Shown: piece by piece, positions 1-5,155 of the stretch
Layout: each line of letters starts with the position of its first letter
Numbering within the stretch: position 1 is the first letter of the stretch
NCBI GenBank assembly: GCA_900551995.1
Contig: URXW01000058.1
Span: 1 to 7,045 of the forward strand
Direction: 5' to 3'
DNA from: an uncultured Eubacteriales bacterium
GTDB taxonomy: Bacteria; Bacillota; Clostridia; Oscillospirales; Oscillospiraceae
Length of the DNA: 7,045 nt
Program-made: the position numbers and the translations under genes
Notes under the pieces: generated by a model
Told to the model about the DNA's origin: nothing
What the model saw: the letters and a program-made list of their open reading frames with translations, nothing else
Database searches by the model: none

Positions 1-15
1 ATAACGGCATTATTT

Positions 16-55
16 CAGGCTGTCGAGAAAAGCCGACGGCTTTTTCGACAGCCTG
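16..55. terminator. Second hairpin, 18 bp with one bulge, probable terminator
   Basis: The left arm, 16-34, pairs with the right arm, 38-55 (CAGGCTGTCGA...AAAAGCC), with one bulged G and a GAC loop. The inner part reads AAAAGCC-loop-GGCTTTT, so in either direction a short GC stem is followed by four or five U residues. It lies one base from the 57-90 hairpin and likely completes the end of the radical SAM operon; it could also serve a convergent plus-strand gene to the left of the window. Confidence 0.6.
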
Positions 56-56
56 G

Positions 57-90
57 AGGTATGTGCCGCACCTCCGTGCGGCACATACCT
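57..90. terminator. Perfect 15-bp hairpin downstream of the radical SAM operon
   Basis: Arms AGGTATGTGCCGCAC (57-71) and GTGCGGCACATACCT (76-90) enclose a 4-nt loop. The hairpin begins 14 nt after the stop codon of the Cys-tailed protein. On the minus strand it is followed by CC and then the next hairpin rather than a U-run, so termination may need both elements, or the hairpin may protect the mRNA 3' end. The terminator role is inferred from position. Confidence 0.55.
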
Positions 91-104
91 TTATTATCTA
101 TTCC

Positions 105-1235
105 TCACATTTTCTCCGCAAGCTTCTCGTCCAGCTTCACGCCGTAAAGATTCTTCGCCGAGCACCCCGCCCGGCCTCCCCCGGCGCAGGCGCAGGCACA
201 GGCGCAGGCGCAGCTGCTGGCGCAGGCACAGTGGCTCCCGCCGCTGAACCCTCCGCCGCCGAAGCCGCCGCCCCGGCTGCCGCCTCCGAAGCCCCCGCCG
301 CCGCTTCTGGGCGGTCTGGGCTTCGTCTTGGTGCCCACACTGCCGGGACGCGGTCTGCCGTCCGGCCCCGCCGGATACCACAGGTGGTTCACGAACACGT
401 ACCGCGTGCCGAAGCCGCCGGCGTAGCCGCTGCCCCGCCGTACAGCGGAGATCAGCACGATAATAAAGATCACCACGAAGACCATCACCATCATGCCGAC
501 AATGGCGTCACCGGTGTCGTCCTCAAAATGCTCGCATGGCACGTCCACATAGTGGTCGTAGTCGGAGGGGAGATTGTCGGCGCTGTATTCCTCCGCCAGC
601 TGGGTGGGCCAGTCGGTGTAGCGCACCTGCACGTTCATCTTGTAGCCGTAGCCCAGATCGGAGGCGGTGATGGTCATGCCGTCCTGCACCGTCACGCTGT
701 CAGCGCCGCTGACCGTACCCTCGGTGAAATCGCCGGTCAGCCCCTCCGGGTCGTTCCAAACCAGCACCATCTGCCCGATCTTCGCCTCGTCAAACCACCC
801 GGCGGTGTAGTCGTAGTTCACATAGTCGTAGCGAACATTGTCATAGTCCTCAATAACGCCGTTGGTGCTGAGCTGATACATATACTCCTGCACCCACGAG
901 TAGGCGAAGGAAAACGTCTCGTTCGCCTCGTAGGCGCGGTCAAGATAGACATACATATAGCTGTTATCGAAGTCCAGCCGCTCGATGTTGTCCGTCAGTG
1001 CCGCCACATCCCGGATGGAGCCGTTGGGCACGCCTATTTTCAGCTCCTGCCCGTAGGGCAGCTCCTCCAGCGGCGTCCACTCCAGCTTCACGGTGATGAG
1101 CAAACTCCCGTCCGCCGTGTTGGGCGTCACCATCACGCCGTACTTCTCAATGTAGTCGTAGTCCGCCCAAGCCGTCACGGTGAGACACGCCGCCGCCAGC
1201 ACCCCTATCCACAGCACACGCAGTCCCTTCAGCAT
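105..1235 (-). CDS. Membrane protein with Gly-rich and Cys-Ala repeat tail, putative radical SAM substrate
   Basis: This 376-residue protein is not assigned to a named family. Residues 1-24 form a signal peptide (basic start, hydrophobic core, cleavage suggested at AWA-DY). Residues 25-240 form an acidic, Tyr-rich, beta-strand-like domain. A transmembrane helix spans about 244-265 and is followed by Arg-Arg, which points to a cytoplasmic C-terminus. The tail then has a Pro/Arg segment, a Gly-rich stretch (311-334) and a Cys-Ala repeat with cysteines at 336, 338, 342, 344, 346, 348, 350 and 358 (CACACACACA, then GGGRAGCS), ending in a charged segment. Its ATG lies inside the end of the radical SAM gene (7-nt overlap), with GAGGGGG 7 nt upstream, so translation is probably coupled. 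The paired gene order and the tail suggest that the cysteines are modified by that enzyme. The gross layout recalls Gly-tailed TPM or DUF2207 proteins, but I see no convincing motif match. Confidence 0.87.
   Translation of the reverse strand: MLKGLRVLWIGVLAAACLTVTAWADYDYIEKYGVMVTPNTADGSLLITVKLEWTPLEELPYGQELKIGVPNGSIRDVAALTDNIERLDFDNSYMYVYLDRAYEANETFSFAYSWVQEYMYQLSTNGVIEDYDNVRYDYVNYDYTAGWFDEAKIGQMVLVWNDPEGLTGDFTEGTVSGADSVTVQDGMTITASDLGYGYKMNVQVRYTDWPTQLAEEYSADNLPSDYDHYVDVPCEHFEDDTGDAIVGMMVMVFVVIFIIVLISAVRRGSGYAGGFGTRYVFVNHLWYPAGPDGRPRPGSVGTKTKPRPPRSGGGGFGGGSRGGGFGGGGFSGGSHCACASSCACACACACAGGGRAGCSAKNLYGVKLDEKLAEKM
183..230 (-). repeat. Hexanucleotide repeat encoding the Cys-Ala tail
   Basis: Eight 6-nt units in register encode the tail. 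On the plus strand, five units of GGCGCA or GGCACA run from 183 to 212, one degenerate unit (GCTGCT) at 213-218 encodes Ser-Ser, and two more units lie at 219-230. On the coding strand each full unit reads TGC or TGT followed by GCC. Because the unit is a multiple of three, copy-number change would lengthen or shorten the Cys-Ala run without a frameshift. Confidence 0.8.
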
Positions 1236-2608
1236 ACAGCCGCCCCCTCTCCGTTGCCCTCGCGCAGCTGGCACAGCTGCTCCATTCGCGCGCTCTTGGC
1301 GCGGATAGCGGCGCACCGCTCGCTCTGCCATATCTTCTCCCAGTCGTCCGTGAGTATGTTCCCCAGAGGTCGGCTGCTCAGCCAGCTCTGGCAGGGGATC
1401 ACCCCGCCGTCCGGCGCGATGGCCATGTTGCTCAGACACGCGCCGCAGCTGGGCACCAGCGTCAGCCCCATGGCCCGCAGCGTCTCCTCCTTCAGCCACC
1501 CCGGACTGGTGAAGTCCATCTCCATCTCCAGCGTCTCCGCCGCGGCGGCGGCCTCACCCAGCACCTCCGCCAGACGCTCCTCCGTCAACGCCGTGGCGCG
1601 GCTTTCCGCGCCCTCGGCGCCGCCGGAGGGTATCAGCCCGGAGCACGTCACATACCGCACCCCCAGCCCGTTTATAAACCGCACCGTGGCGGCGTAGTCC
1701 TCGTTCATGCTGCACAGCGGCGTGTTCACCGACACCGACAGCCCCGCTCGCACCGCATTCCGTATGCCCTCCACCGTCTCGTCGAAGCCCTCCGCTCCCA
1801 CCAGCGCGTTGTGTACCGCCCTGTCATGGCTGTACAGCGTCACCTGCACGCTGTCGAGGCTCGCCTCATACAGCTTCCGGCACAGCTCCGCCGTCAGCAG
1901 CCGCCCATTGGTGTTCAGCCGCGTAACGAACCACTGCGCCGCGTCCACCAGCTCCGCAAGGTCGGCGCGCAGCGTCGGCTCCCCGCCGGTGAACGTCACC
2001 TGCGGGATGTTCGCCTTATACAGCCGCCCCAGCACGTCCTTCCACTGCGCCGTGGTCAGCTCCGGCGTGTCGGACAGGGGCTGCCCCGCCGCGTAGCAGT
2101 GCAGACACCTCTGGTTGCAGTGCCACCCGCCGTTTTTCGTCATGGTGCTGATCATCAGATCCATCCGGTGCGGAGCCGTCATCTCCGTCGCGTACTCCCC
2201 CAGCGACAGCGCAGCGACCTCTACCGCAGGCTCCTGTCCCCGTGCGATGGCGACCATGGACTCGATCATCACCTGCAAGTCCTCCGCCAGCCGCTCTTTT
2301 TTCGTCAGCGGGTATACCTTGTGTGTCTCCGCCACCGCGCCCGCCGCCATAGCCTTCCAGTCGCTCTCGCTGATCTCCACCCCGGCAAAGGGCTCCAGCC
2401 TGTCCATAAAGCTGGCGAGGAGTATCGCCCAGCTGAGATTCAGCGGCACCAGCTTGCTGCCGTTGAGCAGCAGCAGGAACGGCGCGTCTTCCTCCTTCGG
2501 CGGTATCATGTGTATCCGCAGCACGCCCCGTCCCTTGGGATCCAGCGTAATGTGCCGCACGCACGTCAAATGTCTGCGGCGGTATCGTCTCTCCAATATC
2601 GTTGGCAC
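1229..2608 (-). CDS. Radical SAM/SPASM-type enzyme, putative peptide maturase
   Basis: The 459-residue cytoplasmic protein has a radical SAM core with the CX3CX2C cluster motif in WHCNQRCLHCY (C164, C168, C171), the GGEP motif at 208-211 and the strand motif RLNTNG at 230-235. The C-terminal region has a SPASM-like signature: C388 and C391, then C391-X9-G-X4-C406, followed by PLGNI, a W-x-x-IW segment and C432, C446 and the terminal C459. These would hold an auxiliary iron-sulfur cluster; the classical CX2CX5CX3C run is absent, so the domain is a shortened or variant type. Residues 1-150 precede the core; the stretch at about 45-100 (LLLLNGSKLVPLNLSWAILL) faintly resembles PqqD-like peptide-recognition modules. 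SPASM enzymes usually modify ribosomal peptides or proteins, often forming thioether or carbon-carbon links. The gene overlaps the next by 7 nt, making that Cys-rich-tailed protein the obvious candidate substrate. The substrate and product are inferred. Confidence 0.9.
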   Translation of the reverse strand: MPTILERRYRRRHLTCVRHITLDPKGRGVLRIHMIPPKEEDAPFLLLLNGSKLVPLNLSWAILLASFMDRLEPFAGVEISESDWKAMAAGAVAETHKVYPLTKKERLAEDLQVMIESMVAIARGQEPAVEVAALSLGEYATEMTAPHRMDLMISTMTKNGGWHCNQRCLHCYAAGQPLSDTPELTTAQWKDVLGRLYKANIPQVTFTGGEPTLRADLAELVDAAQWFVTRLNTNGRLLTAELCRKLYEASLDSVQVTLYSHDRAVHNALVGAEGFDETVEGIRNAVRAGLSVSVNTPLCSMNEDYAATVRFINGLGVRYVTCSGLIPSGGAEGAESRATALTEERLAEVLGEAAAAAETLEMEMDFTSPGWLKEETLRAMGLTLVPSCGACLSNMAIAPDGGVIPCQSWLSSRPLGNILTDDWEKIWQSERCAAIRAKSARMEQLCQLREGNGEGAAVC

Positions 2609-2616
2609 AGCTCGCC

Positions 2617-2623
2617 CCTCCTT
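2617..2623 (-). promoter_or_regulatory. Ribosome binding site fixing a GTG start
   Basis: AAGGAGG on the minus strand, a near-perfect anti-16S match, lies 8 nt before the GTG at 2608. No ATG is suitably placed near it, so the GTG is taken as the start of the radical SAM gene. Confidence 0.88.
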
Positions 2624-2652
2624 CTCTCTGCCCGTGGCGAAATCTATGCAAA

Positions 2653-2681
2653 GTATACCACATCCCCGCCCAAAGCGCAAT
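2653..2681 (-). promoter_or_regulatory. Sigma-A type extended -10 promoter for the radical SAM operon
   Basis: On the minus strand, TTGCGC (2681-2676) is followed by a 17-nt spacer and TATACT (2658-2653), with TGG directly before the -10 giving an extended -10 element. The -35 is weak (first three bases match consensus) but the -10 differs from TATAAT at one position. Transcription would start near 2646, giving a leader of about 38 nt that contains the strong ribosome binding site. The AT-rich -10 stands out in GC-rich surroundings. Confidence 0.78.
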
Positions 2682-2717
2682 CCATTCCCCCTCGCTTCGC
2701 CTCGCCCTCTTCCTGTC

Positions 2718-2754
2718 ATTGCGAACCAGTGACCGACGTCACTGGTGTGGCAAT
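2718..2754. repeat. Dispersed-type palindromic repeat (ATTGC...GCAAT)
   Basis: Nested inverted repeats are seen: inner arms ACCAGTGAC (2725-2733) and GTCACTGGT (2738-2746) around CGAC, and outer arms ATTGC (2718-2722) and GCAAT (2750-2754). The flanks GTCATTGCGA and GTGGCAATCC resemble a family of intergenic palindromes that I recall as scattered in many bacterial genomes, with the form CATTGCGA...GGCAATCC. Only one copy lies in this window, so its dispersed nature is inferred. It lies between the terminator and the promoter of the next operon. Confidence 0.6.
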
Positions 2755-2781
2755 CCGTCCCCCCTCCCCCGCCGAAACCCC

Positions 2782-2831
2782 AAAGAGGCAAAAAAAGAAC
2801 CGGCTCCCGCCGGTTCTTTTTTTGCCTCTTT
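2782..2831 (-). terminator. Strong, probably bidirectional, intrinsic terminator
   Basis: This is a perfect inverted repeat with 23-nt arms (2782-2804 and 2809-2831) and a 4-nt loop. Its GC core GAACCGGC/GCCGGTTC is flanked by A7 on one side and T7 on the other, so either strand reads as a hairpin followed by a U-run. It begins right after the stop codon of the DUF4015-type gene and ends the dnaK-dnaJ-hisJ-rpiB unit. It also isolates the radical SAM promoter from read-through. Confidence 0.93.
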
Positions 2832-3836
2832 TCACTTCACGACCACATAGCTGCCGCTCTGCGCCTCCGCCGCCATGACCACCACCCGCGTCTCCGGGTC
2901 GTAGCCCTCCGGCAGCGCGGCCTTCACCGCCGCGGCGCGCTCCGCCGGCACATACAGCCGGTCAAAAAGCTCCGCCATCTGTGCAACGCTCAGGCTCTCC
3001 GTGTCGCGCACCACCACAGACAACGCCACGCCCTCCGGCAACGCCCCCCGCAGCTTCTCCGCGAAGTCCGTCAGCACCTGCACCCTGTCCTCCGCGCCGT
3101 TGGCGATACCGGAGGTATCCCCGCCGGGATAGCAGAACCGATCCAGCAGCACCTCCCGGAAGCCCAGCTCACCACACTCCTTCACCAGCGCGGTGATATA
3201 CCCCAGCGTCTCCGCGCTGGTGGGGTCAAGCCACGACTGCCCTTCCCCATCGTACCACAGCGCGCCGTCCTCCCGCACCAATGCGGCGTCCGGCTTCGCC
3301 CTGCTGTACGCGCTGTCTTGGAAGCACACGATCTGCCCCACGGTATACCGCCCGCTGCCCAGCAGCGTTTTCAGGCAGTCCAGCGGCCTGCCCGTCTCCA
3401 CCACCACGCCTGCGGGCGTAGCGACGGAGGTGCCGTAGGTGATCCCGCCGGTGGTTCGCTTCACCGCCAGCACCATGTCCTCCGGTGCCAGCGTATCCAT
3501 GATGTAATCCGCGCCCCACCACAGGCAGTCATCCGGCAGCCTTACGCCGTGCAGCGCGGCCACCTTCACGTGGGGATGCTCCGGCTCCACCGTGTCCACA
3601 AGGTCGTCCCGGTCGCCGGGGCCGTCCGCAGCATCGTTGTCCTGCTGCTCCTTCTTCTCCTTTTTCTGGAAGAAGGGCACCTCGATCTTCGCGTTTCCGC
3701 TCTCGTCGTACACCACGTAGTTTTGCAGCACAAGATACGCCACCGCGCCCACCAGCACTAAGGCGAGCACAACGATCAGCGCAATTTTCCGCCCGGACAT
3801 CCGCCCGTGGTAGCTGCTGTATCCCTTCGTAGTCAT
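2832..3836 (-). CDS. Membrane-anchored DUF4015-type putative glycoside hydrolase
   Basis: This 334-residue protein has a short basic cytoplasmic start (MTTKGYSSYHGRMSGRK), a transmembrane segment at about 18-38 and a charged Lys/Gln/Asp-rich linker at about 55-85. The remainder is predicted to lie outside the membrane. Two blocks match what I recall of the DUF4015 (putative glycosyl hydrolase, TIM-barrel-like) family: FQDSAYSRAKPDAAL at 172-186, and the stretch from WLDP (202) through ECGELGFREVLLDRFCYP to residue 237. D232 occupies the place of the conserved acidic residue in the family's FDYIRFP-like motif. The substrate is unknown; cell-wall or surface polysaccharide is a guess from location and fold. 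The C-terminal half seems shorter than I expect for the family. GAGGT lies 8 nt before the ATG, and the stop is followed directly by a strong terminator, making this the last gene of the dnaK unit. Confidence 0.75.
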   Translation of the reverse strand: MTTKGYSSYHGRMSGRKIALIVVLALVLVGAVAYLVLQNYVVYDESGNAKIEVPFFQKKEKKEQQDNDAADGPGDRDDLVDTVEPEHPHVKVAALHGVRLPDDCLWWGADYIMDTLAPEDMVLAVKRTTGGITYGTSVATPAGVVVETGRPLDCLKTLLGSGRYTVGQIVCFQDSAYSRAKPDAALVREDGALWYDGEGQSWLDPTSAETLGYITALVKECGELGFREVLLDRFCYPGGDTSGIANGAEDRVQVLTDFAEKLRGALPEGVALSVVVRDTESLSVAQMAELFDRLYVPAERAAAVKAALPEGYDPETRVVVMAAEAQSGSYVVVK

Positions 3837-3874
3837 AGCTGTTTACCTCGTTGGAAAGATTCCCGTCCGCACCC

Positions 3875-4309
3875 TTAGCGGATAGCGTCCAGCTGTGCCA
3901 CGCGGCGGGCATGGCGTCCGCCCTCGAATTCGGTGTGCAGGAAAACATCCACCATCCGCTTGGCGAGATTGCCGCCCGTAATACCCGCGCCCAGCGCGAT
4001 CATGTTGGCGTCGTTGTGCCGCCGCGTCATCTCCGCTTGGAGAGAGTCGGTGCACAGCGCGCAGCGGATCCCCGGCACCTTGTTGGCGGCGATGGAAACG
4101 CCGATGCCGGTGGTGCAGATCACGATCCCCTTCTCGCACTCGCCGTCCGCCACGGCGCGGGCGGCCTTCTCCGCGAACACGGGATAGTCCACGCTCTCGG
4201 TGGAAAAGCACCCGAAATCATCGAAGTCAATGTCGTTTTCCTCCATCCAGATGAGGATCTCCTGCTTCAGCAGGTATCCGCCGTGGTCACAGGCAATGGC
4301 GATCTTCAT
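3875..4309 (-). CDS. rpiB: Ribose-5-phosphate isomerase B (RpiB/LacAB family)
   Basis: This cytoplasmic enzyme interconverts ribose 5-phosphate and ribulose 5-phosphate in the non-oxidative pentose phosphate pathway. The 144-residue product has the expected family length. It shows the N-terminal phosphosugar signature ACDHGG (D8, H9), the catalytic segment VICTTGIGVSIAANK with the presumed base C65 and T67, the RRHNDANM motif (H98, N99, D100) and the C-terminal EGGRHARRV. The common CGTGIG is CTTGIG here, a mild variant next to the catalytic Cys. That Cys and the RxxR-like phosphate-binding arginines argue for RpiB rather than the galactose-6-phosphate isomerase subunits LacA/LacB. AAAGGAG lies 9 nt before the ATG. 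The gene follows the hisJ-like gene by 21 nt and precedes the hydrolase-like gene by 38 nt, consistent with one transcript. Ribose 5-phosphate feeds PRPP and therefore histidine synthesis, a possible but unproven link to its neighbour. Confidence 0.95.
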   Translation of the reverse strand: MKIAIACDHGGYLLKQEILIWMEENDIDFDDFGCFSTESVDYPVFAEKAARAVADGECEKGIVICTTGIGVSIAANKVPGIRCALCTDSLQAEMTRRHNDANMIALGAGITGGNLAKRMVDVFLHTEFEGGRHARRVAQLDAIR

Positions 4310-4330
4310 AGTCGTGTTCTCCTTTTCTTT

Positions 4331-5155
4331 TTACAGTCCCCGGAACTCCGGCTTCCCGCCGGCAAAGACGGTGAAGTACCGGAACCCGCACTCCCGCAGC
4401 AGCTGCTGGGTCTCCCGGATGCGGCACCCCACGAACTCCGCCGTGTGCGCGTCGGAGCCCAGCGTGATGATCTCGCCGCCCTCCTCCCGGTACATCCGCA
4501 GCAGCGGCGCGTCCGGCAGCGGCACGTTGCCCCGGTTGGTGTTGCACTCAATGCCGCACCCGTTCCGTATCAACGCCCGGAAAATCTCCCTGCACTGGTC
4601 GTAGTGCTTCTCGAAGGTCATGTGCTCGCCCAGATTCTCGTTGATGTACCGCAGCGGCAGCGTCAGGTGCCCCAGCACGCTGAACCTCCCCCACTGCGCC
4701 AGACGCATCACGTCCTCCAGATAGCTGTCTATCACCTTATGATAATATATTTCGTCTCTTTTTTCAATGTAATACAGGTCAAAATGTTTGAATTTTTCGC
4801 CCGCCATGTGCACGGAACCGATCACAAAATCCAATCCCGGCGATTCTTCGAGCAATTTCTCCGCCCGGTCGAAGCCCATGGGAGCCTCGCCCAGCTCCGC
4901 GCCCAGCCGTATGACCAGCCGCCCCCGGTACCGCTCCCGCGCCTCCGGAAGCTCCCGCAGCAGCCGCGACCAGTCGAAGCTGTCACGGGGCGTATGGTTT
5001 CCCCACAGCACCGTGTCCACGTGATCCGTGACGCATATTTCATCCAAATGGGCACCCACGGCGGCCTCCGCCAGCTCGCTGACCGTCAGCTTGCCGTCCG
5101 GTGACGTGGCGGAGTGGACGTGGTAATCCGCCAGATACAGTTTCGACTTCGTCAT
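4331..5155 (-). CDS. hisJ: PHP-family phosphoesterase, HisJ/HisK-type histidinol-phosphatase
   Basis: The 274-residue cytoplasmic protein carries the polymerase-and-histidinol-phosphatase (PHP) metal-binding motifs in order: DYHVHS (H12, H14), TDHVD (D44, H45), GAELGE (E87), GSVH (H116), LGHL (H163) and GSDAH (D235, H237). These ligands build a trinuclear metal site. In characterised HisJ/HisK proteins this site hydrolyses L-histidinol phosphate to histidinol, the penultimate pathway intermediate. The length and the C-terminal FAGGKPEF segment fit that subfamily. Its ATG overlaps the dnaJ stop as ATGA, and rpiB starts 21 nt downstream, so it is read as part of the dnaK operon. No other his genes are visible, so another phosphoester substrate is possible. 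Odd feature: codons for residues of about 119-140 are strikingly AT-rich inside an otherwise GC-rich gene. Family assignment is firm; the exact substrate is inferred. Confidence 0.88.
   Translation of the reverse strand: MTKSKLYLADYHVHSATSPDGKLTVSELAEAAVGAHLDEICVTDHVDTVLWGNHTPRDSFDWSRLLRELPEARERYRGRLVIRLGAELGEAPMGFDRAEKLLEESPGLDFVIGSVHMAGEKFKHFDLYYIEKRDEIYYHKVIDSYLEDVMRLAQWGRFSVLGHLTLPLRYINENLGEHMTFEKHYDQCREIFRALIRNGCGIECNTNRGNVPLPDAPLLRMYREEGGEIITLGSDAHTAEFVGCRIRETQQLLRECGFRYFTVFAGGKPEFRGL

Noticed and set aside
183..230. CRISPR-like or non-coding tandem repeat
   Set aside because: The 6-nt units lack spacers and lie in frame within a coding tail.
1170..1199. Lipobox at C17 of the Cys-tailed protein
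   Set aside because: The residues before the Cys are LAAA, with Ala rather than Leu/Val/Ile at -3, and an AxA signal peptidase I site (AWA-DY) follows.
1236..1499. Upstream extension of the Cys-tailed protein to 1499
   Set aside because: It would overlap the SPASM region of the upstream gene by far; the ATG at 1235 gives a clean signal peptide and has a ribosome binding site.
63..1697. Long open frame on the plus strand rich in Ala, Gly and His
   Set aside because: It lies antisense to the radical SAM and Cys-tailed genes, has low-complexity composition from GC-rich codons, and lacks recognisable motifs.
2609..2791. Upstream extension of the radical SAM frame to an ATG at 2791
   Set aside because: The extra 61 residues would be read through the terminator, palindrome and promoter, while a near-perfect Shine-Dalgarno marks the GTG at 2608.
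4735..4790. Internal promoter in the AT-rich part of hisJ
   Set aside because: TTGAAA and TATTAT are present but only 14 nt apart, too close for a sigma-A promoter, and the bases are explained by coding sequence.
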